DNA of 64,000 bases from Scylla paramamosain (GCF_035594125.1 NC_087191.1:5312967-5376966), one strand, 5' to 3'; numbered from the stretch's first letter, positions 15,780-25,624 are shown. The notes: generated by a model not told the origin, from the sequence alone. A program made the numbers and translations.

Positions 15780-16080
15780 TGAATTGTTCATGTTGACAAG
15801 TAGTTGGGTTTAGGAAGGGGGATAAAAAACCCAGGGAGGAGTTAGGATTCTTTTAATCTCTAACGTTTCGGCTGAATAGCCATCCTCAGAGAGACTGATT
15901 TACATGAGTGAAAACACACTATTTATAACAACATACAAAATTTTCTCATTTGACATTCGTACAGAGTATTGCCATCCCGGCATGTACCTCACCTAATTTT
16001 ATTTTCCTAGTCAGGTGGCATTATCCGTCTACGTGACGAGCCTTTACTGGGGATTTTCATGTACATGTTTATGTACATAG
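15780..16080 (-). mobile_element. Penelope-type terminal remnant (inferred)
   Basis: About 300 bp around the hammerhead motif at 15855-15896. No protein-coding part is seen. The inference rests only on the ribozyme, since such motifs mark the terminal repeats of Penelope-like elements; other hammerhead-bearing repeats are possible. Borders are guesses. Confidence 0.4.
15855..15896 (-). ncRNA. Hammerhead ribozyme motif 1 (type I, minimal)
   Basis: On the minus strand the core CUGAGGA (15889-15883) and GAAA (15869-15866) flank a stem II hairpin, GGCU-AUUC-AGCC. After GAAA comes CGUU, giving a palindromic ACGU stem III (A15.1-U16.1), then U17 as the cleavage-site base. Stem I pairs AGUCUCU (5' side) with AGAGAUU (3' side), 7 pairs including one G-U. 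All invariant core positions are present. Very short self-complementary stem III segments are typical of the dimer-acting hammerheads of Penelope-like elements. Confidence 0.75.
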
Positions 16081-16254
16081 GGGATGCTGTGAACTTATCA
16101 CTAAACCCAGTTGTGACCTCACAGAACGTTTCCTTTGTGTTTCACAACACAAGGGGGCAGTCATAGCCTGCACTCTAAAGACAATTCTCTTCCACACAAA
16201 AACTACAGGTATCTAATAACAGACACATCCTTCACTCAAAATTTCAAAATTATA

Positions 16255-17103
16255 ATGGTGACTCCTACACCAGCCTCGGAGTCCCCATCTGGGGAAGGGA
16301 ACACAAATGTCCCCAGATCGGACTGCCTTTCTGTCAACTACCCTAAGTGTCTTGCCACACCCCTGAACTTTTTCTTCATTAACTTCTGCAACATTCGCAG
16401 TGTAAGATCTAATTTTCAATCTGTAGAACACCACTTCTCCTCTTCTAAACCTTATCTTCTTTTCCTCACTGATATTCAGGTGTCTGAGGCAACTGACAGT
16501 AACCCCTTTTCTGTTTCCTCCTACTTTCTTTATCCTCATTTTCGATCCAAAGCTGGATGTTGCGTTTATGTGCGCAACTGTCTGCTGTCGTGCCCACGCT
16601 CTTGAATCTTCCGAGTTTTCCATCATCTGGCTACGACTACAGAATCACTCTCAAACTAAATTTATATGTGCTGTATACCTCTAACCTAACTCCTCTGACT
16701 ATATGAAATCTTCGACTACTTAACTTCTTAATTGGAGCACATTCTGACTCTCTTCCCTTTTGTAGATATCTCTATCCTTGGAGACTTCAATGCTCACCAC
16801 CAGCTTTAACTTTCCTCTCTCTTCACTGACCATCCTGGTGAACTAGTCTTCAACTTTGCTATCCTCCGCGAACTAGAACAATTGGTGCAACACTCTACTC
16901 GTATTCCTGACCGTCATGAAGATATGCCCAACATTCTTGACCTTTTCCTGACCTCTAATCCTTCTGCTTATGCTGTCACCCTCTCTTCTCCGTTGGGCTC
17001 CTCCGATCACAGTCTCATATTTGTATCTTGTCCTATCTCTCCAATTCCTTCTCAGGATCCCCCTAAGCGAAGGTGCCTCTGGTGTTTTGTCTCTGCTAGT
17101 TAG
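16255..17103 (+). pseudogene. LINE-A copy 2 endonuclease
   Basis: APE-type endonuclease, which nicks target DNA to prime reverse transcription. The reading begins at an ATG (16255) and shows FFFINFCNIRSVRSNFQSVE (N-terminal block with the first catalytic Asn), a KPYLLFLTDIQV block where active relatives have LTETW, and, after frame breaks, DISILGDFNAHH (catalytic GDFN) and [12 protein letters not shown] (catalytic SDH). Stops near 16603 and in the next 250 bp inactivate it. Confidence 0.8.
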
Positions 17104-17183
17104 GGGGACCTGAGGAGGTATTTTGCGGATTTTCCTTGGAATGACTACTGCTTCCGTCTCTGTGTGCCTAGCGCATAACAGAG

Positions 17184-18633
17184 GTGATAGTGTCTGGCAT
17201 AGAGGCGTACACTCCTTACTCTTTTTCTCGACCTAAACCTTCCAAACTTTGGTTTAACACAGCTTGTTCCCGTGTTATATGTGATAGAGAGGTGGCCCAC
17301 AAAAGGTACTTAAGCCTTCCATCACTAGAATCTCATGCACTTTATATTTCTACTTGTCACCATACGAAGTCTGTTCTCCAACTAGCCAAAAACTGCTTCA
17401 TTAACAAAAAGTGTAAAAATCTTTCAAAATCCAACTCCCCTCGTGACTTCCACCATCTAGCCAAAAATATCTCCAATAACTTTACTTCTTCTTTCCCTCC
17501 TTTATTTCAAACCAGATGGCACCACCGCTATCAAATCTATTTCTAAGGCTCAAACCTTTGCTAAAAACTCTACCTTGGAAGATTCTGTTCTTGTTCCTCC
17601 CTCTCCTCACCCTCTGACTACTTTATGCTACCTATTACAATTCTTCACAATGATGTTTTCTATGTCCTCGCTGGCCTAAACCCTCGGAAGGCCTATGGAC
17701 CTGATGGGGTCCCTCCTATTGTTCTCCGAAACTCTGCCTCCGTGCTTGCATCTTGCCTAGTCAAACTCTTTTAGCTCTGTCTGTCAACATCTACCTTTCC
17801 TTCTTGTTGGAAGTTTGCCTATATTCAGCTTGTTCCAAAAAAGGCTGACCGTTCTAATCCCTCAAACTACCGTCCTATTGCTTTAATTTCCTGCCTATCT
17901 AAAGTTTTTGAACCTATCCTCAACAGGAAGATTCTTAAACATCTATCACTTCACAAACTTCTATTTGATCACCATTATGGTTTCCGTCAAGGCCACTCTT
18001 CTGGTGATCTTCTGGCTTTTCTTACTGAGTCTTAGTCATCCTCTTTTAGAGATTTTGGTGAAACTTTTGCTGTTGTCTTAGACATATTAAAACCTTTTCA
18101 TAGAGTCTGGCGCAAAGCTTTGATTTCTAAAGTACCCTCCTACGGCTTCTATCCTTCTCTCGTAACTTCATCTCAAGTTTCTTTTCTGACCGTTCTATTG
18201 CTGCGGTGGTAGACAGTCACTATTCTTCTCCTAAATCTATTAACAGTGATGTTCCTCAGGGTTCTGTCCTGTCACCCACTCTCTTCTTATTATTCATCAA
18301 TGACCTTCTAAACCAAACTTCTTGTCCTATCCACTACTGCACTGATCATACCACCCTGCACTTTTCCACGTCTTTTCATAGAAGTCCAATACTTCAGGAA
18401 GTAAACATTTCACGCAGGGAAGCCACAGAACGCCTGACTTCTGATCTTTCTAAAATTTCTGATTGGGGCATAGCAAACCTGGTATTTTTCAATGACTCAA
18501 AAAACTCAATTCCTATATCTATCAACTCGACAACTTCCAGACAACTATCCCCTCTTCTTCAGTGACACTCAACTGTTCCCCTCTACACTGAACATCCTAA
18601 GTCTGTTCTTTACTTATAATCTGAACTGGAAAC
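17184..18633 (+). pseudogene. LINE-A copy 2 linker and reverse transcriptase
   Basis: Linker ([20 protein letters not shown]) then RT in broken frames: [30 protein letters not shown], then [19 protein letters not shown]. Motif C, YADDTTL in copy 1, reads CTDHTTL here, so the catalytic aspartate pair is lost. Motif A is also mutated, reading DILKPFHRVW. The reading stops at the solo LTR and continues at 19343. Confidence 0.85.
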
Positions 18634-19342
18634 TGTATTATTAGTTACACATACTAATAATTATGTATGTATTTTGGGCTATAAGGAATGTAAACATTAC
18701 TGGTAGAATGCACGTCGATGCTCACGGATGACGTGTAAACCAGGTGTTGTGATGGCGGGTATTGGCGTTCTCGGGTCAGTTGTTGGTTAGTGGGCGTCTT
18801 GGACATTTTTTTGATGTACTGGTCGTGTCATGGGTTTGTGGCTCCACAGGTGTATTCATCAAGGTATGTATAATGCTATTATTAATGCAAATTTGTTTAT
18901 TAAGTTCATATCAGTGTGATAACTGTATACAGCTGGTTCATTCCCAGTCATCAGTACGGTGTACAGCGTTGTTTTCTTGTACAAGTTTGTATATGAGGGT
19001 ATTGTACTTCAGTGTTGTTTAATGGTGCTGACATGAAGCAAATATGAACTGGTTGCAAGGGGGCTGTGCAGTATTTGTTCTTGGGATTCTGCTGGGTACC
19101 AGTGACGAGGCATTGTTGTGAGTGATCATTGTATTGTGTTGTTATCGGTGATTATCATGTGATATGTTATGTGTGCTACATGACTGAGGTCTATTTGGTA
19201 TTGTGATGGACATAATCTTTAAAATGAAATGTGATACATGTGTTGTTTATTTTGTTGTACACGTATGTTTACTACAATATTATCTACAGGTCGAAATAAA
19301 GTTTATTACGACAAGCTGGATATTCCTGGTACCAGAGTAACA
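18634..19342. mobile_element. Solo LTR (709 bp) inserted in LINE-A copy 2
   Basis: A 709-bp insertion absent from all other LINE-A copies. It starts with TG (TGTATTATTAG) and ends with CA (GAGTAACA), and is flanked by a perfect 5-bp duplication, GAAAC, at 18629-18633 and 19343-19347. TG...CA ends, a 5-bp TSD and no coding content are the marks of a solo LTR left by LTR-LTR recombination. The motif GTCGAAATAAAGTTTATTACG near 19293 holds an AATAAA signal, favouring plus orientation. It has no clear similarity to the Gypsy A or B LTRs, so a third LTR family is implied. Confidence 0.85.
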
Positions 19343-19867
19343 GAAACTTCACATCTCATTTCTAGCTAAAACAGCTTCTACGAAGTTAGGTGTTCTGAGA
19401 CGTCTCCGCCAGTTTTTCTCACCCCCCAAGCTGCTAACTCTGTACAAGGGTCTTATCCGTCCATGTATGGAGTATGCTTCACATGTGTGGGGGGTTCCAC
19501 TCATACCGTTCTTCTAGACAGGGTGAAATCAAAAGCTTTTCGCCTCATCAGCTCCTCTTCTCTAACTGACTGTCTTCACCCTCTCTGTCATCGCCGCAGT
19601 GTTACATATCTAGCTGTCTTCTACCGCTATTTTCATGCTAACTGCTCTTCTGATCTTGCTAAATGCATGCCTCTCCTCCTCCTGCGACCTCGCTGCACAA
19701 GACTTTCTTCTTTCTCTCACCCCTATTCTGTCCATCTATCTAATGCAAGAGTTAACCAGTATTCTCAATCATTCATCCCTTTCTCTGGTAAACTCTGGAA
19801 CTCCCTGCCTGCTTCTGTATTTCCACCTTCCTATTACTTGAATTCCTTCAAGAGGGAGGTTTCATGA
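19343..19867 (+). pseudogene. LINE-A copy 2 RT C-terminal region
   Basis: Continuation of the LINE frame after the solo LTR. It gives [25 protein letters not shown], then the C-terminal block VKSKAFRLISSSSLTDCLHP, AVFYRYFHANCSSDLAKCMP and FIPFSGKLWNSLPASVFPP. The Cys-rich end is the usual C-terminus of this family. It supplies the part missing from copy 1. Confidence 0.85.
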
Positions 19868-20364
19868 CACTTATCCTTCAATTTTTGACTACTGCTTTGG
19901 ACTCTTTTCTGGAACTGGCTTCTCTGTGGGCTTTTTTTTTTTAATTGGATTTTTGTTGCCCTTGGCCAGTCAGTGTCCCTCCTACATAAAAAAAAAAAAG
20001 AAACATAGAAACTGGCCAAAAACGTGTATTTTCGGATAAACCGAACTTTTGGATAAACAGTCGGCCACCTCTCCAAATATAATTCTGCTTATGGAGATTT
20101 TACTGTATTTGTTATGACCTCTCTCAGGCTAACCTTGCATTGTGACTCTTGGTACGGATTGAAGGCACGCGTAAGGCTTTGCCTTTATGGTCGAAGGGAG
20201 GTCTCGCGCCTTGGGCTTCACGACTCTTAGTACGGGACATTGTCTGCTACTGCGTAGGTAGGCCAAAGAGAGATATGTGAGTGTGAGACATATAAATAAT
20301 AGCTTTCCGAGATGGTGTTGCTAGTGAGCACAAGCATGGCTTGTGTGGGGAGACCATATAAATA

Positions 20365-20376
20365 ACACACACACAG

Positions 20377-20436
<60 letters not shown>
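20365..20436. repeat. (AC)n microsatellite
   Basis: AC repeat, impure at the left (ACAGACGC), perfect from 20381. Confidence 0.97.
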
Positions 20437-20438
<2 letters not shown>

Positions 20439-21086
20439 CAGCTAAAAAAAAAAAAAGACATACAAAGTACTGTGAAAATATAAATTGAAACTTTGAGACC
20501 GTAAAAAAAAAAATTGTAACTTTTTTCTCATAATTGCACTTACAGTGTAGGAAACGTTTACGAAACTACATTGATAATTTAGTCTTGTGAGTTAACAATA
20601 CCATTTTTTTCTTAGATTTTGCACTTCAATTCCATTACAGGTTTTTAAAATGTGTAGCGAGTGGAGCCAACTGGCTGGTAGCTAACTGGAAGCCAACTGG
20701 CTGACCTCTATAGTGTTTAAGGACCTGGGTCCAAAATTTATTAAGTGTTTAGAAATGTTTGTTTTCTCCTTTTTTTTTTTTTTTTCCTTGTATACATATA
20801 TATTATATATTTTCCAAGATATAAGAAGTCATGCTATAAGGGTTGGGCAGCCAATACCCAGTGAAATGTGCATATTGTTAAAGATCCCAATATAACTTTT
20901 CACATTTTTGTAAACATTTACAATTATACCATGAACGCATAACTAACTTCCAAATATTCTGCCAAGAATGTAAAAAAGAAAAAAAAATCAGAATGTTCTT
21001 AACTTAAAAAAAAAAAAAAAACATAATGGAAGGAATCATGGGACAAAGATGTTTTTAATGCAGATGATGATCAGATTGCAACTGGT
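20437..21086. other. No feature seen
   Basis: AT-rich DNA with several A and T homopolymers (20443, 20770, 21006). A small direct repeat, CCAACTGGCTG, occurs twice near 20670-20703. No gene or mobile element recognised. Confidence 0.5.
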
Positions 21087-21299
21087 ATGGATTCAGAAAT
21101 TCATCCTGCAGATGGTGGAAATGCATGTAGTTCACTAGATACTGAAGGAGAGAGTTGTCACTTTGATCACCATGGCAAGAGTTTTTCAGATGATTTCATC
21201 AAGCAGTTTGCTACTTTTATATTAAGTATTAAAGAAAAACATCTCTTGCCTGATAGTATTCAAGAATCAATAATTTCTGAGACAACAGATCTAACTTAA
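21087..21299 (+). CDS. Unrecognised short ORF, probable fragment
   Basis: 70-codon frame beginning at an ATG. It has an acidic, Ser/His-rich N-terminus and an amphipathic stretch FIKQFATFILSIKEKHLLPD. It resembles in style the N-terminal regions of uncharacterised transposon-associated proteins, but I cannot name a family. The coding look may continue beyond the LTR element inserted at 21338 (IKLGSTSADSETFFKLLNKE at about 23085-23145), which would make it a larger broken gene. The insertion site joins cleanly across the GACT duplication. Real coding status is uncertain. Confidence 0.35.
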   Translation: MDSEIHPADGGNACSSLDTEGESCHFDHHGKSFSDDFIKQFATFILSIKEKHLLPDSIQESIISETTDLT

Positions 21300-21337
21300 A
21301 CAGAAAACTTTTATAAACCCTCAATAAGAAAAGGACT

Positions 21338-21598
21338 TGTAGTGACTGGCCAGCCGGCTAGCCACTCCACGCTAATCCTCGTGGATTCCCAACATGCTAA
21401 GCTTCCAGGTGTGGGACCGGCCAGACTCAAAGTCAGGTCAGGTCAAGTACCTGGGAGCTGGGGAACCCACACAGTCTTGCCTCGATTCACGCGCCAGACG
21501 CCCGCGGCCGCTCGGCCGGGCATTGTTGTACAACTACAATAAACTCAAGACTGAGATCTGTGTTTGCCTCCATGTCCTTGGCGTAGAGAACACTACAG
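21338..21598 (+). repeat. Compact element 5' LTR
   Basis: 261 bp, TG...CA. It contains GCTAGCCACTCCACGCTAAT and a near-terminal AATAAACTCAAG polyadenylation-type signal. Aligns along its whole length with 22812-23079. Confidence 0.85.
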
Positions 21599-21599
21599 T

Positions 21600-21617
21600 T
21601 GGTGACCTCTAGAGTGA
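21600..21617 (+). promoter_or_regulatory. Compact element primer binding site (putative)
   Basis: TGGTGACCTCTAGAGTGA begins one base after the LTR with the TGG expected opposite a tRNA CCA end. The cognate tRNA is not identified. Confidence 0.5.
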
Positions 21618-21687
21618 TGCCGTGACACGCGATGGCGACCACATGCGACATGCGGGACGTTCCCGCCTTCACGCCTGACGTGGCCAC

Positions 21688-22584
21688 ATGTTTTCCTCAC
21701 CTCGAAGCCGTTTGGGATGGTGTGGTGATACGCGGTCTGGTGACGGCGCCCTACCACGCAGCGTGGAAACGGGCACACGCCCCCCTCCCGTGGACTACGC
21801 AGCACTAGCGGCGGCGCAAGAAGGCAACCAGGAACTGTGGGCCCTGCGGGAAGGCGCCACGGCTCTACAGAGGCTTCGGTGTCGCACCTCCCCCTCGCAG
21901 CTGTGTCCCGCCCGACGCCGCCCGCTCGGGCACCACCTCTCGCCCCAACGCCGCCCGCTGGTGCGCCACCTCGCCGCCCGTTCCCACAGCGCGCCCGACT
22001 CGCCCCCACCCGACGCCGCCCGCTGGTGCACCGCTTCCATCACGCCCCAACGCTGCCCGCTGGTGCACCACCACCTGTCCCGGCCCGCCGGAGCTCGCTG
22101 GTGCGCCACCTCCTGTCGTAACCCCGCCGCCGCCCGCTCGGGCACCACCTCCTGTTCCGGCACGCCGCCGCCCGATGGTGCGCCACCTCGCGTACCGCCC
22201 CGACGCCGCCCGCTCAGGCACCACCTCCCACCCCAACGCTGGCCGCTGGGGCACCACCTCCCGCCCCGCCCGACGCCGCCCTCTGGTGCTCGCCCCCGCC
22301 CTCGCTGCCGGCTGCGGACCGCCCGCGCCGCCTGCTCCAGACCCCCCTCGCCGCCTGCTTCGGACTGCCCTCTCTGCCTGCTCCGGACCGCCCTCGCCAC
22401 CTGCCCCGGACCGCCCTCGTCACCTGCTCCTTACCGCTCTCGCCACCTCTCTCGGCCCTATGGGTCGCCCCTCCCCGCTCACCCGTGTCCGCCTGGGCCT
22501 CCTGATGTCCAATCGCTTTCCCTGGGCATTCGTGGCGGCGGACGTGGACCAACCGATCCTCAGCAAGGATTTCCTCGCGACTGA
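21688..22584 (+). pseudogene. Compact element interior frame with Gypsy-like fragments
   Basis: 298-codon Pro/Arg/Ala-rich frame. Near its start VDYAALAAAQEGNQELWAL resembles the RNase H-to-integrase linker of Ty3/Gypsy elements. Most of the rest is GC-rich tandem sequence whose repeated core is near CGCCGCCCGCTSGKGC, with spacing varying from about 25 to 60 bp. Near the end, in a neighbouring frame (about 22510-22625), FPWAFVAADVDQPILSKDFL and DDLLVDPNRQCLR resemble the protease C-terminal region of Gypsy Pol. In a normal element protease precedes the RNase H-integrase linker, so the order here is rearranged. Not a functional protein. Confidence 0.55.
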
Positions 22585-22793
22585 CGACCTCCTCGTGGAC
22601 CCCAACCGTCAGTGCCTTCGTCGCCAGTCGTCGGACTCCTGCATCCATGACGAGCCCTTTGCCCAGCCACTCCCTTGCCTTGGAAACAACACAACGCCCC
22701 CTTTCGCCGCCCCTCCCGCCCTCACTTTTCCCTGTCCCTTCGCCTCCTCTCCAGCCACCGCCGTCATAGTACTCCTTTGTTTCTCATTTCGTG

Positions 22794-22811
22794 GGGAAGG
22801 GGGTTGGGTAA
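22794..22811 (+). promoter_or_regulatory. Compact element polypurine tract
   Basis: GGGGAAGGGGGTTGGG lies immediately before the right LTR, the expected place of a plus-strand primer. Confidence 0.7.
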
Positions 22812-23079
22812 TGTAGTGACTGCCCAGCCGGCTAGCCACTCCACGCTAATCCTCGTGGATTTCCAACATGCTAAGCTTCCCTGTGGGACCGGCCAGACTC
22901 AAAATCAGGTCAGGTCAAGCACCTGGGAGCTGGGAAACCCACGAGGCAGCAGTTAGTCTTGTCTCGAGTCTCGCGCCAGCCGCCCGCGGCCGCTCGTCCG
23001 GGCATTGTTATACAACTACAATAAACTCAAGAGTGTGGTCTGTGTTTGCCTCCGTCTCCTTGGCGTAGAGAGCACTACA
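22812..23079 (+). repeat. Compact element 3' LTR
   Basis: 268 bp, TG...CA. Differs from the left LTR by scattered substitutions and a few small indels. Confidence 0.85.
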
Positions 23080-24582
23080 GACTTATAAAACTAGGCTCTA
23101 CTTCTGCAGATTCTGAAACTTTCTTTAAATTACTTAATAAAGAAACATTTTTTGGTTATAAGGTTAATGAATATGCAAAGAAAGTTTTTTTCATTTGTAA
23201 ATACTCAAAAATACTTGTTGACATGCCATGATGCTCAATCCAAATATCATTATGTATCACTACATAGCGGATTTATTCATTTATTTATCTATTTTTTTCA
23301 AAACGTTGCATATAATACAAGAAGCAGAAGAATGCCGAAAATTATAAAAGAAAAAAAAAAATCAGGGCCGGATCGTAGAATCCTCGCATAAGTCAGATCA
23401 GTACACCAAGCAATAATAATAAATAATAATGTTTACCGATACTTTATTTACATCAGGCAAAATTATTGGAGCTCTTCTTATTGTTACCCCAACTATGACA
23501 GTGAAAAATTCTGCAGCATGGGATGTACATTTAGTGTTAAAGCGTATGGACTACATTAATTTTTAAGCCCTGTAGTAGAGAATCTGTCATTTTCGGCTAG
23601 TAACACTGTCTCTTCAATATAAAATTTCAAGAAAATATTTTGGCAAGAAAAAAATAATTTCTAAACATCATTATATGTTCCATATTCCATCAATGATGGA
23701 GAAGTTTGGGCCTATAAGGAATATATGGTGTATAAACTTTCAAAGAGAGCATCAGTATTTAAAAAAAAAATAGTAGGAAACACCAGAAATTAAAAAAAAA
23801 ATGTCACTGGTACCAATGTACCAGTGACGTCAGAGAAAACTGGCAAAAAATCTGATGATTTTTTTTTTTTTTTTCAGCAGGAAGTGAATCTCTTTCATCT
23901 GCGAGAAACACGTTTTGGTAGTCTACCTCAAACTTTCAAGAGTGACAATTCAGGGTAAAATTGGTGCCCTCTTAAATAACGATCATATGATGCCAGCTGT
24001 TAAATCATTGCTTGTGGATGGAATCAACTACATTGTCAACTCGAGTTCTTGTTTAGTATTGGATTTCGTCAAAGAACTGCTTGTTTTTGTACTGTCAAAG
24101 TATATCCTGCAACTGGAAGGCAACTAGTATCTATGTTTCAAAATCCATCTGCCAATCAAATACAACAACGCTACACATGCTTATAAAGTAGAATGACAAC
24201 TATCATCGTAAGTTGTGGTTCCCCATGATCTTACTGACTGTCGTCAGCACAGAATTTATCGAAAAAATAATACAGTGATTGCCTACGCTGCATTTTATGT
24301 AACAGAATACAGTAACAATTCAGCCACATAGTTGCATTTTCCTTCATTCATCTCATCTGTACTTTCTTAATGATTAACTTTGCATATGAACTTTTTTCTG
24401 ACCTACCATATCCCTACTTATTGTTTACCCTGTTTATGCATAATCTTAGTATTATCTTTCTAATGATTTAATGCATTTATGTATTCCCATATATTTTATT
24501 GTAAAGTAAATTTATGAAGCTTGCATGGAGACGCCTGGGCAAGCCCTGGACGTACATTCTTATTGATTGTCTTATAATCATC
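23080..24582. other. No gene recognised
   Basis: AT-rich DNA. Short open frames (for example 23915-24127) give no family I recognise. 23080-23230 may continue the unrecognised ORF at 21087. A poly-T run precedes 23880. The last ~70 bp (24514-24582) runs into the left border of the inverted repeat. Confidence 0.45.
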
Positions 24583-24912
24583 AAATTCCTCCTAAGAGAC
24601 GCCACCCTTCATTTCTTTCTCAAGGCCTATGGCGCTCTGCTTTCCCCTCACTGGAATGCGGTATTGCCCACTCAAGCTCCCCTCATTTTAACATATTCTA
24701 CCTCAATTACACCTCTTCCCTTACATATATATACATGTAAAGAACTTAAATCATGATGAGAATAATACTACATAATATAAAATGGGTAACTGAGCCTTAT
24801 ACTAACTTATAAGTAGGAATAAAGATAATGCCTAAAAGGCAGGTACACGGAACACCGGGGACACTAAGAAAATGTGTTCCTTTCCAGGGTCAACTCGGGC
24901 AATAACATAACA
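24583..24912 (-). repeat. Gypsy B-type LTR fragment in left arm
   Basis: Reverse complement of the first ~430 bp (including a long AT tract) of the LTR at 51469; here the AT tract is only ~12 bp. It begins (minus strand) at the TG complementary to 24911-24912 and is cut at 24583. No element body follows. Confidence 0.88.
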
Positions 24913-25104
24913 TTGTAATTAGAACAATGAATTTACATTTTTGCCCCATTTCATTATAGCATGGGTTACTATTGGTTTTCATGTCCGGTAAAGGCATTTG
25001 CAATATCTCAATTGTTTATCTAATTACTTTTGAAATGTTGCAAGTAAGTTAAAACAATGAAAGAAAGAATATAAAGTGTTCTAATGATTTTCAATTTTAA
25101 TAAG

Positions 25105-25475
25105 ATCATTCTTGAACTGACCAGATCTAGCAAGAAATTTCTCGTATTTAGAAGAATCTGCTTACATTTCAGAAATCTTATCAAATCTTCCAGAATATTC
25201 TACCAGACACTTTTAGAAGTTTGTAGAACATTTTCGAACATTGTCTTCAATGTAAACATTTCCAGAATGTTTACATTCTGGAAATATGTAGAAGTTTCAG
25301 AAATTTTCTAGATCTACAAGAATTTTCTAGAATGATTCATAATATTCTAAAGTACGTTCAAGAATATTCTATAAATCTGAGAGCATTCTGAAACACATTC
25401 TAGAAAGACTAAGAATATTCTAGAATACTGCTTGAGAATATAAAAGAAGGGGCTTGCACACCACCAATCAGTTCT
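25105..25475 (+). promoter_or_regulatory. Heat-shock-type promoter, left arm
   Basis: Dense array of GAA/TTC units. Three perfect heat-shock-element trimers are visible: GAAttTTCtaGAA at 25320-25332, TTCaaGAAtaTTC at 25357-25369 and GAAtaTTCtaGAA at 25413-25425. Two-unit sites add to these (for example TTCttGAA at 25109-25116 and TTCtaGAA at 25398-25405). A TATAAAAG box lies at 25439-25446, and an initiator TCAGTT has its A at 25470, 31 bp from the first T of the box. This is the arrangement of inducible heat-shock genes and would bind HSF trimers. Activity is inferred. Confidence 0.8.
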
Positions 25476-25624
25476 TCTTTGGCTGCCAGAGAACACACAT
25501 CACAAGAGGTGAAGTGGCATCAAGAGGCTGGAGTCATTCATCAGATGCATTTTGCTACATATGTGATCAATTAATCAAGAAAAGAATAAAGAAGTTCTCT
25601 GCGACAGCACCTGGAAAATTATGA
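25469..25624 (+). pseudogene. FCYIC-type protein fragment downstream of heat-shock promoter, left arm
   Basis: A reading frame starting at the initiator gives GCQRTHITRGEVASRGWSHS, then SDAFCYICDQLIKKRIKKFS and a stop after APGKL. The DAFCYICxxF core resembles the N-terminus of a large, uncharacterised arthropod protein family with a CxxC near the start, often TE-associated; this is recalled, not searched. No ATG lies between the initiator and this core, and the frame ends soon after it, so it is a fragment or an exon. Confidence 0.5.

Larger units (their letters stand above)
16255..19999 (+). mobile_element. LINE-A copy 2, near full-length ORF2, split by a solo LTR
   Basis: The most extended LINE-A copy, from the start of the endonuclease frame at ~16255 to an A-rich tail at ~19988-19999. 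It is split by the solo LTR at 18634-19342, and LINE sequence resumes exactly across the 5-bp duplication GAAAC. Many stops and frameshifts are present (for example TAG at 17101). The 3' end, with a Pro/Ser-rich C-terminus then CCCTTGGCCAG..CCTCCTACAT and A-tail, matches copies 3 and 4. Extra A-rich sequence follows and then the right end of the pogo-like element. Confidence 0.9.
15424..20105. mobile_element. pogo/Tigger-like DNA transposon termini enclosing nested elements
   Basis: The left end reads TA + CAGTAAAACCCC (15422 onward) and the right end, on the opposite strand, TA + CAGTAAAATCTCC (from 20107 leftward). Subterminal blocks also resemble each other (AAACTTTTGGTCGGCTTA near 15475 and GAACTTTTGGATAAACAG near 20043). 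CAGT-starting inverted ends with TA duplication are typical of the pogo/Tigger group. Nothing inside codes for a recognisable transposase. The interior is filled by a Penelope-type remnant and LINE-A copy 2, so the DNA element was probably a short non-autonomous one enlarged by insertions. Confidence 0.6.
21338..23079 (+). mobile_element. Compact LTR retroelement, GC-rich interior (non-autonomous)
   Basis: A 1.74-kb element with two direct LTRs (261 and 268 bp) that begin TGTAGTGACTG and end GCACTACA or ACACTACA, flanked by the 4-bp duplication GACT (21334-21337 and 23080-23083). A TGG-starting primer site follows the left LTR and a purine tract precedes the right one. The 1.2-kb interior lacks complete gag or pol. 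It holds a GC-rich repetitive block and two short stretches resembling parts of Ty3/Gypsy pol. Small size, intact ends and no complete enzyme indicate a TRIM- or LARD-like non-autonomous element that used proteins from a Gypsy relative. Confidence 0.8.

Noticed and set aside
21795..22400. Long minus-strand and third-frame ORFs in the GC-rich interior of the compact LTR element
   Set aside because: GC-rich tandem sequence has few stops in any frame. No domain is visible on the minus strand, and it lies inside an element oriented plus by its LTRs, primer site and purine tract.
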